Shown piece by piece: positions 35,601 through 42,754 of a stretch of 64,000 nucleotides of DNA (the stretch's first letter is position 1; each line of letters opens with the position of its first letter). Source of the DNA: Melitaea cinxia. Lineage: Eukaryota > Arthropoda > Insecta > Lepidoptera > Nymphalidae. Where the stretch lies: assembly GCF_905220565.1 (NCBI RefSeq), contig NC_059395.1, forward strand, positions 18,207,289 to 18,271,288, in the 5' to 3' direction. The notes below the pieces were generated by a model. It was not told the origin of the DNA, did not search any database, and was given only the letters and a program-made list of their open reading frames with translations. The position numbers and the translations under genes were made by a program.

Positions 35601-38229
35601 CACCACCACCTCGACGCTGTCGCCTACTCAGCGCTGTCGCACCTCAGTGAGTACCATTTGTATTATTTAAAAAGTTGTAACTAAGATTGGAGTCTGTTCT
35701 TTTTTTCAATTTATTTTTTTAATTTGTATTATTACTGCACATTAACACAAAACTATACGCAGTGACGTAACTGTACTAATGTAATCAGTGTGGGTTGGAC
35801 TTCTGATTCCGTGTGGTTACATCGTACGAGAGAATTTTATGTTTTAAGAAAAAAAAATTTTTTTTTTTTCAATTTTTTGATGTATCTTGGGGTTCACCCA
35901 TAGAATATCAGCGGGATTTTTACCGTTTTGGATGCCTTTCCCTTTCTTAACCTTAAATCACACCTTCGGTGACCTTCTAATAAAAATTACGGTACAAGAG
36001 CTTAGCTTAGGAGGCAACTATAAATTATTTCATGATAAAAAATAAAGCTAACTGGCACATTAAAGATTTGATTTTAGTTTATTTTAAAGATATGCAAAAA
36101 AAAATCGCACAGTTTATATAGAGGAGTGCAGAATGCTAATATTTTTTTTATAAATTATTTAAAAAAAAACTACTAACTTTTATAATTACAGATAGTGTAA
36201 TCTTTAACACGGAACTTAATAATGTTCAAACTTATAATTTAAATAATTTATGTTCGAATTTCGAACACCGGGCGAGTACTGTTTACGACAAATCGACTGT
36301 TCCTACGTATAATATCGAAATTGAAAAAAGGCACTTTACATTTTTTACGCTGAATGATTTGTTAAGTATCGATATTGAGTATAGGCTCATGAAAAATGTG
36401 ATTTTATGTGTATTTTATCCTTTTTTCTTTGAAAATATACATAAAAAGTAGAAGAAGAAGAAGAAGAAGAAATATACTTTATTATTATTATTATTATTAA
36501 TATAATGCACAAAGGCGGTCTTATCGCTAGGTAAGCGATTTCGTCCAGACAACCTTGGGGTAGAGGAGTTTTAAAATAAAAAGAGTAGGGTTATCAAAAG
36601 GCAAAACAGAAAATTAAAAACAAATTAGATCCTTCAATCTAATAATACAATAATATATACATATATATATAAATAGATAGTTTTTTCATGTAATCAAAAA
36701 AATAGAAAATTTTCAGTTTCGATACTGTACGTAGGGACAGTCGAAATGTATGTAATGTGATATAAAAGTAACGAATGCCCCGTACTCGCCAGCGTCGAAC
36801 GGGCCGCGCGACGCGCAGCTGCAGGCGGTGTACTCGCACGCGGCGGCGCTGGGGCAGGTGCACGGCGCGCAGCACCCCGCCATCACCAACCTCATGTCCG
36901 GTCAGTGCCCTGCCGCGCAGCTGCTGTACCGCTATCGCACCGGTGTCGTGCTGCTGGCATGCCGCTGCTGTGCCGATACCGTACCGATGCTGTGCTACCA
37001 CTATACCATTACAGCTATTACAGTCGGATCGCTGCTGTGTCGGTACCGTGCTGCTATCATACCGCTACTGTACCGATACCGTACCGCGGCTGTGCGTCCA
37101 CTATATCGCTAACAGCTATTACAGTCGGGTCGATGTTATGTCGATACCGTGCTGCTATCATACCGCTACTGTGCCGATACCGTACCGATGCTGTGCTACC
37201 ACTATACCATTACAGCTATTACAGTCGGGTCGATGTTATATCGACCGTGCTGCTATCATACCGCTACTGTACCGCTACCGTGACGCTACTGTACCGGTAC
37301 TGTTACCGTACAGAGCGCCTAGTGCGAGTTTTGTTTAATCCGCCTCGGAATAACGGGTGTAAATTTTAACTTCATTTTGTATAGGAAATTCGTAATTAGG
37401 AATGACGGAATAAGCATTACAATCTAGTTCTCGCGTTTGCCGCTAGATGACTCTGTATCTATTGTATCGTATTCTATTTTTTATCGTCTAGGCTGTACTG
37501 CTTAAATTCCCATACAATATAATCTTCACGTATAAACGCGTTTCTGTGAACAAAACTCGCACTGGGCACTCAGTTATCGTCTATCGAGCTGTGTTCTATT
37601 TTATATTCAACTCGGTCGGCACACAAGCGTACAGCTCACCTGATGGTAAGCGATTGCCGTAGGCTATAAATACTTTGAACACCAAAAGCATCGCAAGAGT
37701 TGCCAACCACACCCCGAATCCTCCTGGAGATCTTACTTGTTTTTGGATTATTTTTTATGAAAATAACTTTATGATTTGTTGAAGTTACGTTGTTTCTTAT
37801 TAAATTTTGGTAAACCAGAAATTGACGTGTCTACGTACTTAACAATGATTTGCGTTATAAATTCGAAATGAAACAACTTTCCTATATACTAATTTATAGA
37901 GTTACGTAAACTAAAATTTAGGCTGACATACGCTATTATTGAATTAGTACAAAATTGACACATACATAACATTGGTATGTCAATACGATTGATAAAAAAA
38001 TGTGATTATGAAATATTAATGGTAATGTTTTTTTCCAGGTCTATACGGCAGTTGGGGAATGGGAGATACTTTCCCGACCCCCTCCCCGGAATCTCCTGAC
38101 CATTGGTCAACCCCCTCCCCCCAAACACCCCTCACGCAATCTCCTCACTCGGATTGGTCGGACCGCGCTGCGCTGTCGCCAAACGACATACCACAGACAA
38201 ACAAAGGTGCGACCGAAGCCTATATATAG
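5528..38229 (+). CDS. N: Notch receptor, 29 exons, 5' end off window
   Basis: Single-pass receptor for Delta/Serrate ligands. After ligand binding, ADAM and gamma-secretase cleavage release an intracellular domain that acts with Su(H)/CSL in the nucleus. The exons join in consistent phase into about 2,179 residues: EGF repeats 7-36, three LNR modules, NOD and NODP, a transmembrane helix (28807-28866), the RAM motif ITWFPEGF, ankyrin repeats (29441-31381), a PPSY motif (33881-33997) and a PEST/WSSS-like tail ending NKGATEAYI. The order of EGF repeats matches Drosophila Notch as I recall it, which is how they were numbered. EGF12 keeps the O-fucose pattern CRNDGSC and the O-glucose pattern CESHPC. 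Unlike Drosophila Notch, there is no long glutamine (opa) run. The signal peptide and EGF1-6 exons lie left of the window. Identification is very secure; exon borders are inferred from GT/AG sites and phase. Confidence 0.98.
5691..11895 (+). other. Notch intron
   Basis: 6.2 kb between the EGF7 and EGF8 exons. AT-rich; I see no coding exon, RNA gene or recognisable mobile element in it. Short open frames here show no similarity I recognise. Confidence 0.6.
11896..12089 (+). CDS. N: Notch exon: EGF8-9
   Basis: Continues in phase 2 as PLVCQNGATCTNSVGG, then a ninth EGF ending CKCTPGKTG. EGF8 has the O-fucose consensus CQNGATC. Flanked by CCAACAG and GTAAGT. It follows a 6.2 kb intron. Confidence 0.95.
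12300..12455 (+). CDS. N: Notch exon: EGF10
   Basis: Reads LLCHLDDACTSNPCHADAIC through SEDIDECEQG, nearly identical to fly EGF10. It enters in phase 1 after ATCTAG and leaves at G|GTTAGT. Confidence 0.95.
12657..12839 (+). CDS. N: Notch exon: EGF11-12 (ligand-binding core)
   Basis: Reads SPCEHDGICVNTPG and NECESHPCRNDGSCLDDPG. EGF11 and 12 are the known core contact site for Delta and Serrate. In EGF12 the C2-X4-S/T-C3 O-fucose site (CRNDGSC) and the CESHPC O-glucose site are intact. Acceptor CCACAG, donor GTAAGT. Confidence 0.96.
13678..14018 (-). repeat. Repeat family A, near full copy
   Basis: Opposite orientation to the 4738 copy and very similar in sequence, ending in ATGATGATGATGA. 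Lies in a Notch intron. Confidence 0.9.
17332..17522 (+). mobile_element. Hairpin element, copy 1, with 13-bp target duplication
   Basis: Internal inverted arms start GAAACAACTTTTTCGGATTT and end AAAAGTTGTCTC (17352-17472). A shared right part contains ATTCGCGTAAACATTAGAAA. The perfect direct repeat AATACATAAAAAA flanks it at 17332-17344 and 17510-17522. No coding capacity. Confidence 0.75.
18432..18497. repeat. Perfect 28-bp inverted repeat
   Basis: Arms 18432-18459 and 18470-18497 are exact reverse complements around a 10-nt spacer. The arm begins ACTGCGAAACTAATTTACTA. The sequence TTACAACTG before the left arm recurs in the spacer, which suggests a template-switch origin. Confidence 0.9.
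18941..19055 (+). CDS. N: Notch exon: EGF13
   Basis: Reads FTGTQCEVEIDECANNPCLN through CVIG. Acceptor CTTCCAG, donor GTAAGT, exit phase 2. A 6.1 kb repeat-bearing intron precedes it. Confidence 0.94.
19790..19911 (+). CDS. N: Notch exon: EGF14
   Basis: Reads FTGARCQVNIDDCASSPC through YTCECPPGYNG. Acceptor TTATAG, donor GTGAGT. Confidence 0.94.
20085..20427 (+). mobile_element. tRNA-derived SINE
   Basis: Has a pol III B box in GCGGGTTCGATCCCCGC, a body with CTCCCCACCGTGTCTCGGAG, and a tail GTGGGATATTACAGACTGAA. It is not a functional tRNA: the cloverleaf is incomplete. Confidence 0.85.
20518..20715 (-). pseudogene. LINE reverse-transcriptase C-terminal fragment
   Basis: The - strand reads EGKRSRGRSPTRWTDLIKAA, then NRIKWRRIAEAALANE and a stop. 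GRxPTRWxDxIxxxA...W is typical of the C-terminal end of non-LTR retrotransposon ORF2. An A/G-rich tail (GAAGAAGAAGATGAAG) follows. Only this end remains. Confidence 0.7.
20800..20967 (+). CDS. N: Notch exon: EGF15 and start of EGF16
   Basis: Reads MSCETNINDCLSAPCHRGEC, then CQTQINECESNPCQFGG. Acceptor TTTGCAG, donor GTTGGT (weak). A SINE and a LINE fragment fill much of the intron just before it. Confidence 0.94.
21167..21305 (+). CDS. N: Notch exon: EGF16-17
   Basis: Reads HCEDLIDGYQCRCKPGTSG, then NECYSNPCRNGATCIDGIN. The exon ends inside the C3-C4 loop of EGF17 with AG (phase 2), at GTATGT. A possible microexon lies in the next intron. Confidence 0.94.
21467..21481 (+). CDS. N: Possible 15-nt alternative microexon of Notch (EGF17 loop)
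   Basis: CAACAATTATTTTGA is preceded by a strong pyrimidine tract ending CACACGCAG and followed by the consensus donor GTAAGT. Joined between the flanking exons it keeps phase and has no stop, changing GINRYTC to GINSNNYFEYTC. The canonical protein skips it, since the usual loop length is eight residues. It is inferred from sequence only and could be fortuitous. Confidence 0.4.
   Translation, partial: QQLF
21882..22034 (+). CDS. N: Notch exon: EGF17-18
   Basis: Reads YTCECIPGFTGQHCETNINE, then CANGGKCIDRINGFRCECPR up to GYYDA. Acceptor TTTAG, donor GTATGT, exit phase 2. Confidence 0.94.
22310..22416 (+). CDS. N: Notch exon: EGF19
   Basis: Reads CLSNVNECESNPCIHGGTC through FICHCLPGYGG. Acceptor TTTTAG, donor GTACGT. 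Confidence 0.93.
22493..22606 (+). CDS. N: Notch exon: EGF20
   Basis: Reads QRCEREIDECSSNPCQHGG through CDCVLGFTG. Only 76 bp of intron precede it, the shortest in this gene. Donor GTTAGT. Confidence 0.94.
22808..22935 (+). pseudogene. Relic duplication of the EGF21 exon start and its intron end
   Basis: Aligns with 22938-23072: TTTATTATGT, TTATGCCT, TTAGATAC and then GTGTGAATTGTGAGACCAAC. The last part reads GVNCETNI, as in the real exon. The acceptor AG is lost (CCCCGG instead of CCCCAG) and the exon is cut short. Confidence 0.75.
23049..23205 (+). CDS. N: Notch exon: EGF21 and start of EGF22
   Basis: Reads VNCETNIDDCAGNPCLHGGS through RNCENTLDPCLPN. The acceptor follows a C-rich tract (CCCCCCAG). 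A decayed copy of this intron end and exon start lies just upstream (22808-22935), and diverged tandem repeats follow the donor. Confidence 0.95.
23620..23852 (+). CDS. N: Notch exon: EGF22-23
   Basis: Reads CRHGGRCIAEASYAEFTCQC, then VDECAVTAPCHNEATC through AINTDDCAS. Acceptor TTTTCAG, donor GTAAGT. EGF23 opens the region known in flies for Abruptex mutations (EGF 24-29). Confidence 0.94.
24071..24275 (+). repeat. CTAGCTG-class dispersed repeat
   Basis: Begins CTAGCTGACCCCGCAAACGT and includes ATCGGTCGAGCCGTTTCGGA, a phrase common in insect repeats. Contains a run of 17 C at 24121-24137. Class of element not determined. Confidence 0.6.
24373..24518 (+). CDS. N: Notch exon: EGF24-25
   Basis: Reads PCQNGATCLDSIGDYNCVC, then VDIDECQSRPCMNGATCNQ. 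It leaves in phase 0 at GTTAGC. It is richer in GC than the exons around it. Confidence 0.94.
24964..25112 (+). CDS. N: Notch exon: EGF25-26
   Basis: Reads YVASYTCTCPLGFSGINCQ, then TNDEDCTESSCMNGGTC, almost the same as the fly repeat. Acceptor ATTTCAG, donor GTGAGT. Confidence 0.95.
25165..25365 (+). repeat. CTAGCTG-class repeat, strongly decayed
   Basis: AAGCTGAACCAGCAAACGTT and GTTTCGGAGGAATGCGACGA align with the 24071 copy; the middle is diverged. Confidence 0.4.
25487..25636 (+). CDS. N: Notch exon: EGF27
   Basis: Reads YTGSNCQFRINMCDSSPC through GYTGKHCEALVEW. Acceptor CCTCAG, donor GTGAGA, exit phase 2 inside the Trp codon that starts EGF28. Confidence 0.94.
25908..26223 (+). mobile_element. 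tRNA-derived SINE
   Basis: A-box-like GGTGTAGTGGTCCGAG and B box GGTTCGATTCC are both present, with the same body and tail as the other copies. Its end lies 36 bp before a Notch exon. Confidence 0.87.
26260..26399 (+). CDS. N: Notch exon: EGF28 and start of EGF29
   Basis: Reads CENNPCENGATCSQKGPQYT, then CDVEMVSCKDASIRKG. It is very rich in GC and lies between two repeats. A SINE ends at about 26223, only 36 bp before it. Acceptor GGTACAG, donor GTTCGT. Confidence 0.94.
26530..26797 (-). repeat. Repeat family A
   Basis: Truncated copy in the 602-bp intron between the EGF28 exon and the main Notch exon. Ends in GTAATGATGATGATG. Confidence 0.88.
27002..29268 (+). CDS. N: Notch exon: EGF29-36, LNR, NOD/NODP, transmembrane, RAM
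   Basis: Main 2,267-nt exon. It carries EGF29 (QLCNNGSCEDIGNSHRC) to EGF36 (NECLSNPCKHPEARC). Three LNR modules (about 28027-28370), with motifs such as CDFDGNDC, CMFDGRDC and CNWDGLDC, hold the receptor off. NOD begins near AEGVMSVILLMDM. NODP includes QVYLEIDNRKC. The helix FIGVILVLLAGLLIGVLV is followed by the stop-transfer run AQRKR. A Gly-Val pair near its inner face fits the gamma-secretase site. ITWFPEGF is the RAM motif that binds CSL, and basic runs (RRSRRR, KRPRG) may act in nuclear import. It enters after TTTTCCAG and leaves in phase 0 at GTAAGT. Confidence 0.97.
29441..29649 (+). CDS. N: Notch exon: first ankyrin repeats
   Basis: Reads LDVNARGPLGMTPLMVAAIR, then GSDVEDEQTAHIISELVAQG, then TSLHLAAR. 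These are the N-terminal ankyrin repeats that contact CSL and Mastermind. Phase 0 in, phase 2 out. Confidence 0.96.
29960..30226 (+). mobile_element. Non-LTR retroelement 3' end with poly(A)
   Basis: Contains TAGGGCACAGCAGGAA, CTATAGGCTACGGTAATCGC and TTACCATCAGGAGAGCCGTA, ending in A12 at 30215-30226. The same sequence occurs at 52722-52998 and, inverted, at 37612-37735. Sits directly before a Notch ankyrin exon. Confidence 0.75.
30246..30446 (+). CDS. N: Notch exon: middle ankyrin repeats
   Basis: Reads YARADAAKRLLDAGADANSQ, then GRTPLHSAVAADAMGVFQIL. The acceptor TGTCAACAG lacks a pyrimidine tract. A retroelement poly(A) ends 19 bp before the exon. Confidence 0.95.
30687..30855 (+). CDS. 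N: Notch exon: ankyrin repeats
   Basis: Reads LAIEGMVEDLINADADINAA, then GKTALHWAAAVNNVDAVNVL. Acceptor CTTTAG, donor GTATGT, exit phase 0. Confidence 0.96.
31180..31381 (+). CDS. N: Notch exon: last ankyrin repeat and linker
   Basis: Reads DETPLFLGAREGSYGACKAL, then RLPRDVAQERMHDDIVRLLD, ending in HHHLM. Donor GTGAGT, exit phase 1. Confidence 0.95.
31417..31552 (+). repeat. Short tandem repeat
   Basis: Three imperfect copies of GGGAGACCAAAAATTCGTTA, two of them preceded by GATTGCTATTAATA, follow a Notch exon. Confidence 0.75.
32066..32213 (+). CDS. N: Notch exon: cytoplasmic linker, basic
   Basis: Reads SPTPHPQLISQPTVITASKG, then KPKKPRAKPGPDSPQE. The LITQPTVI-like start also occurs in the fly protein. 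The lysine-rich run could be a nuclear signal. Donor GTATGG. Confidence 0.92.
32707..32818 (+). CDS. N: Notch exon: cytoplasmic linker
   Basis: Reads KPSVKKNNKKVAQEVPQSVE, then LGFSLSPVESPLQNLQ. It matches the fly region rich in basic and serine residues (RRKASSKKTSAASKK). Exit phase 0. Confidence 0.9.
33118..33412 (-). mobile_element. tRNA-derived SINE
   Basis: Reverse copy from TTCAGCCTGTAATATTCCAC to a B box read as GGGATCGAATCCGC. The tRNA head is truncated. Confidence 0.83.
33432..33636 (+). mobile_element. Hairpin element, copy 2, with 13-bp target duplication
   Basis: Near-perfect long inverted arms (33451-33583) start GAAACAACTTTTTTCGGATT. They are followed by the same ATTCGCGTCAACATTAGAAA segment as copy 1. 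The direct repeat TATAAGTTCTTCT occurs at 33432-33444 and 33624-33636. Confidence 0.8.
33881..33997 (+). CDS. N: Notch exon: PPSY degradation motif
   Basis: Reads DLPSPYDATSLYSNAMAQYP, then HKQPPSYDDCVK. PPxY motifs bind WW domains of Nedd4-type ubiquitin ligases (Su(dx), Nedd4), which act in Notch sorting. Both borders are phase 0. Confidence 0.95.
34157..34460 (+). repeat. CTAGCTG-class dispersed repeat
   Basis: Begins CTAGCTGACCCGGCGAACTT and includes AAATCGGTTCAACCGTTCTC, ending in a TATATATAA run. Confidence 0.6.
34502..34705 (+). mobile_element. MITE-like repeat family B
   Basis: Begins GAAGTATAACTTCTTTACGC and ends AGTTTTACTTCAGTCGTGTG, with short inverted ends (GAAGTA...TACTTC). Related copies lie at 45933-46115 and, reversed, at 53000-53160. 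Confidence 0.7.
34989..35103 (+). CDS. N: Notch exon: C-terminal region
   Basis: Reads TGQAMQYGGGALGSSLSPPY, then SNHSPTHSNQTTSPHAYIG. It matches the fly LSPPYSNQSPPHS...SPHAYLG. Acceptor CCTCAG, donor GTAACG. Confidence 0.94.
35533..35646 (+). CDS. N: Notch exon: C-terminal region
   Basis: Reads SPSPGKSRPSLPTSPAHMAA, then LRHHHLDAVAYSALSHL. The SPSPxKSRPSLPTSP block is shared with fly Notch. Donor GTGAGT, exit phase 1. Confidence 0.94.
36793..36900 (+). CDS. N: Notch exon: C-terminal region
   Basis: Reads SNGPRDAQLQAVYSHAAALG, then QVHGAQHPAITNLMSG. Its phases match the exons on both sides and it is rich in GC. The acceptor CGCCAG and donor GTCAGT are both modest. A minisatellite starts just past the donor. 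It is less conserved than its neighbours, so it is less certain. Confidence 0.8.
36920..37320 (+). repeat. Minisatellite with about 100-bp unit
   Basis: GCTGTGCTACCACTATACC-like phrases start at 36989, 37089 and 37190. The body is rich in CCGCTACTGTACCGATACCG words, a TACCG-based inner periodicity. It begins just past a Notch splice donor and is open in all three + frames for long stretches. Confidence 0.85.
37612..37735 (-). mobile_element. Non-LTR retroelement 3' end, fragment
   Basis: Inverted copy of the 29960 element, with CTCACCTGATGGTAAGCGAT and AAAAGCATCGCAAGAG. Lies in the last Notch intron. Confidence 0.7.
38039..38229 (+). CDS. N: Notch last exon: PEST and WSSS-like tail
   Basis: Reads LYGSWGMGDTFPTPSPESPD, then HWSTPSPQTPLTQSPHSDWS, ending NKGATEAYI and TAG at 38227-38229. 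The PTPSPES, HWS and DWS blocks match the fly PEST degron and WSSS motif, which direct turnover of the active fragment. Strong acceptor TTTTTTTCCAG. Confidence 0.97.
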
Positions 38230-40335
38230 TTAAACGAGGTTCTATACATCGATTAATCGGTGTTGCCGTATGAAAATAATTGTTAATATGCCTTAGAGTT
38301 GTAACATCAAAAATTCTCATTTTTGTAACTCGACGCATTTTGTAAGTAACAACGTATAATTTTTTTTTTTAATTATTTCACGCACGGATTTTCAAATAAG
38401 AGATTAAAATTTTGTAACGATATTCCGCTCTTAAAGGCTTATTATGACGTAATCGGCACCTTGTAAATTATACTAACATTTAAATTAAGATAGTTTATTG
38501 AAATTTATAAGTTTGGAAATCTCAAGGTGCTAGAGTGCCGTAGAAGATAGACTGATTTGTATAGCCATGACATAGCATAGCTTTTGAACGTGACATCCCA
38601 TGACACTTGATATTATACTCGTCATTAACGTGAAAATGAAAACGTGACTATATCTCGAATATAAAAATATTTAAAGTCGAACTAATGTAAGTTGGCTGAG
38701 CGCATTTGACATGACGTTTTAAAAATGTAAAGTCACATTTTATTATATTGTCTGTGAACTTCCACAGAATATTAACTGTTTTAAATATAAACGGATGCCG
38801 TGACCTAGTTGTTATTGTTAAATGTGTTTATTATTACTTGTTTTATATAAAACTGTGTTTTTTAAAATATTTAAATGGGAATTTTGCATCAACATATGAG
38901 ATTGTTTTGCGTATTGACGTGAAAGGAAATTATTTATGTGTGATTCTTTAGCACGTAACATCTGTAATGTAATGTAGTGTATGTAGATTTTTTTTTAGTT
39001 TTAAGTAAATTTTATAGGTTTAGGTTAAAAAAAGTTGTAACTAAGATTGGAGCCTGTTCTTTATTTCAATTTATATTTTTAAAGTTTTAATTTTAAAAGC
39101 ATCTAAACAGGCTTTAATCTTAGTGTAATGACGATAAATTAGTTTTCGTTTCTCCGCTTTTGAATCATTCCATAATTGCTTCCAATATGTTACTATGTGA
39201 CGGTGACTTTATTTAAAATGTAATAATTGAAAAGACATTAAAAACTTGTTTGTATTTGTTTAAAGCTCTATTCATATTTTGACATTCCCGACTTTTACAC
39301 TTAATAATATTTAGTTCCAATAGGCTACGTCATCTTCACATATCTATTCCAAAAGTACGAACTCGTACATTAAGATCTCATCATTCCAATGTTCGCTTTA
39401 AAAGAATTAAAAAAAATCTATTTGGGATCACATATGCTCAATTTTATTATTATCAATCATTCTCATTTATTTGTAATATATTATCTATAAGAAGATTTTT
39501 GTTAGCTAAGTTTTTAAAACTTCTGCCCACGTGTGAACGTCGCCTATCATTGTAAATAATTTAAAGGATAATATTTAATGAAACTCGAATCGTAAAATGA
39601 TCTTCGTAGTTTTAATTTAAATTTAAGTTTTATGTATTTTTTTTTTCTCTGTGTCATTGTTATGTGCCAATGAGCCAAGCTTAAAACAATTCAAGATGAA
39701 TCGATGACTTTTTGTTGTTTTTTTTTAATCATTGCTTAAAAAAATAGGTCCCATAAAAATCAACTTGAAATATAAAATATCAACAGATTAATTATTATAA
39801 TAGTGATAATCGTGTATTACTAGTAGTAATAAGTAGGGTACGTAACAAATGAAACGCGTGCTTCCTTGTAATGCATTCTTATAGATTAAATATTGTAAGA
39901 GTTAAATTAAATATCGAGTGATAGAAAAATTCGTAAAGTACAAAACAAAATTTAAAGTAAATTTTCTAAATGAATTAAAAAATCTTTCGTCATTATTAAA
40001 TACTTTTTTTTTCAAGTTAATGGTTCTTATTATTCTAAACGTGTATTATTTCAGTTTTGAACGTATAAATCAATCTTGGCACATTGTTAAAATCATAAAT
40101 GCATGTAAAATAGGGCACAAAATATCATATTATGTCTCCTTGTGCCTTCAGACAATTAAGTATTGTAATAAACTATTAAGTAAAGTTTAAGTAAATTTTT
40201 AAGCTTAAGACGCCTGTAAATACGTTTTTATGATTATTTTTATCAAATGCATTTCACTGTAAGATTCTGAAATTTGTGGAGAATAACTTTTAAATATTTT
40301 CCCCTAACTGACAATAAAGGAATAAATTTTACATT
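38230..40335 (+). other. N: Notch 3' UTR
   Basis: About 2.1 kb of AT-rich sequence after the stop, without a coding exon I can recognise. One TGTGAT K-box core occurs at 38939-38944. K boxes are microRNA sites in many Notch-pathway 3' UTRs, but a single six-base match may be chance. No large repeat is evident. Confidence 0.7.
40313..40326 (+). terminator. Poly(A) signals of Notch
   Basis: Two AATAAA hexamers (40313-40318 and 40321-40326) are followed by a T-rich tract with CTTGTTTT from about 40336, the usual layout of a strong cleavage site. Confidence 0.65.
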
Positions 40336-40556
40336 CTTGTTTTTTTTTTTTATTCAAACATCGTTCGAAAAAGTTTCGTTTTTCCTATTGTGACTTGAAA
40401 TATTAGGTGAACAGACTTGGACCAAATTTAACCCTTCTACCGCATACGAAATCATTTATTGTTCCTCAAGTTGGGTATTTTTTTTCTTGTATAAACTGAA
40501 AACTACCAAGTAAAGTATCTTTGAATCTTTCTTATTACTGGATTTTATTTATATAC

Positions 40557-40700
40557 TAGCTGCTCGGACAGATTTCGTTCTGTTAAAAGTTTATGGGATT
40601 TTTTTTTCATTTAAAAAAAATTTTTAGTATTAAAGCCTTCCGTGGGCCTTAAGGAACATACAAAAAAAAATAGCCAAATTGGTTGAGCCGTTCTTGTTTG
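40557..40700 (+). repeat. CTAGCTG-class repeat fragment
   Basis: Begins CTAGCTGCTCGGACAGATTT and includes AAATTGGTTGAGCCGTTCTT. Confidence 0.5.
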
Positions 40701-40796
40701 ATTATTTTCTAATTTTGTTTTAAAAATATACGTTTTGAAGGATATTTTCCATAAAACAATACTTGGTTTCGTATGCATCTGAGAGTTTTTTTAATG

Positions 40797-41096
40797 GAAC
40801 CAGCCTATTGCAGTCCACTGCTGGACATAGGCCTCCACAAGTTCGCGCCAAAAATGCGTGAACTCATGTGTTGCCCATAGTCACCACGCTGGGCAGGCGG
40901 GTTTGTGACCGCAGGGCTGGCTTTGTCGCACCTAAGACGCTCCTGCCCGTCTTCGGCCTGTGTGTTTCAAAGCCAGCGGTTAGATGGTTATCCCGCCATC
41001 GGTCGGCTTCTTCAGTTCCAAGGTGGTAGTGGAACCTTGTTATCCCTTAGTCGCCTATTACGACACCCACGGGAAGAGAGAGGGTGGCTATATTCT
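40797..41096 (+). repeat. Repeat family A
   Basis: Copy between Notch and the GPCR gene, starting near ACCAGCCTATTGCAGTCCAC, with small deletions. Confidence 0.88.
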
Positions 41097-42754
41097 TGTA
41101 TACTATGATTTCTTATACATTCGAACATTGTAGGAGATATGCAAGGCATCGTGTTTACTTGCCCTAATAATGGATCTGCCTCACTTTTATGCTACAAATA
41201 ATCATGCCAATCATCTCGTCGGTGATGATTCTCAAAAGTGATGATGAATGCAGCTTGCGGATAGGCATGTACATTCTTAATTTTTTTTTTTTAATTTTCA
41301 TTACCTGTCAAAAAATTTTTCAGCTGTCGTTTTTTTTTCGTCTCCAATAAAAGCCTACGGAATCAAAAAATCATTTTTATTTCGATTCATTCATAATATT
41401 CATGCAGTAAAGGCTTAAGTGATTTTAACTAAAAACACTGTTGATGAATCAACCATTTAGTTACTTGTATCCTCCGTATCTACCTACATACATTGGTACT
41501 TAGCCCTACCATATTTAATCTTATACGGATAATGTTCTACCAGTAACCTCAATTTTGTTTATCGGTTACTAAAATATTTTTGTCTGAGTTTACTGTACCT
41601 ATTATATGTTTGGATTTAAAATCATATACCTATAAATCTTAACTTTTCAATTTTATAAGCTACTAATATTGCTGGGTATGGCAAGATATTTCTTAGGAGT
41701 CATCCTAGAATTATCTGAAGATGGTGGCTGACAATAATACAATTTATTATTTATAAAATTGCTAAAATAGCACGAATGATTTTGCTAACGCTACGTACGT
41801 ATCGGGATGCGGTCGAGACCATTTCGATAGAATTTCGCAGACCATAGAAATGGTTGGTATTTTTGAAGAAATTTTCGCTACATCCTTGAACATTTAAGTA
41901 TTATAAATAGATGTTAATCGTGTCCATATTACAAAGTATCTCTCATTCAAATCACCTGCTTTCGATTAAATTACGAGATATCATATTTAATAAAACTACC
42001 CTCAAATGTTCGAAAACAATTGTTCGCAGAACGCACAATATCAATAAGAAACTAAAAAATTCGACCGCAATAATGAATAATATCTCAAGAGACAAATAAT
42101 GGTGTTATTTTTTCAAATACTGTGGTGTTTTGAAATAATTTCTTAAAGTTTTTAAACAGTGTTAAATAAAATTGCAAGTAAGTACCAATTCTAAGAATGT
42201 TGTTATCTTCAAAAGTTCTTCATTTTCATGTTATGCAAATACATTGGTATTTGTCTATTTTTAATAATTTATTATATGTAATGTTAAATGTATAGGCCTT
42301 TTTTCTTACTGAGTATTGAAGATCATGAAAATAATAATTTATATATGTTATATTATTATAAGAAATAAAGAAAATAATTATAAAGAATCTTTCATATGCT
42401 CTGTCGTTGGTTGGCGAGTATATTTGTTACTTTGTCAGAATTCTACGTATTCTAGTTTTTATGTAAAGAAAACGATTAGAATTGTTTCTTATAAATATAT
42501 TTATTATGAGGAGTGATTACAATAATATCAGAGCTCTTATATCACCACGTTCACAAATAGGCCTTAGGAACGTTGTACTTACTTTATTATCTGTAATTGT
42601 TGTATGAAACAAACTTAAAAAGCATACCTTAATGCAATTCTATTCCATTATGGAATAGTTTCTAGAGAAGAAGAGATTAATAATGCAATAATACCTATAA
42701 CATTTTCAAAAAAATTTTATCAACAAATCCAAAATCGAATCTACCACTAAACAG

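Larger units (their letters stand above)
31382..36792 (+). other. Introns of the Notch cytoplasmic region
   Basis: These introns separate the small exons from 31180 to 36900. They hold a short tandem repeat (31417-31552), a SINE (33118-33412), a hairpin element (33432-33636), a CTAGCTG-class repeat (34157-34460), a MITE (34502-34705) and GAA and ATT microsatellites near 36450-36500. I see nothing else in them. Confidence 0.5.
40340..42754 (+). other. Interval between Notch and the first visible GPCR exon
   Basis: Contains a CTAGCTG-class fragment (40557-40700) and a family A repeat (40797-41096). The missing GPCR 5' exon may lie here. A donor-like GTAAGT occurs at about 42178, but no ATG exon could be supported. 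Confidence 0.45.

Noticed and set aside
36775..37338. 187-codon open frame over the minisatellite
   Set aside because: It is in a different frame from the Notch exon inside it and consists of translated tandem repeats rich in Arg, Tyr, Thr and Pro. It arises from the stop-poor repeat unit.
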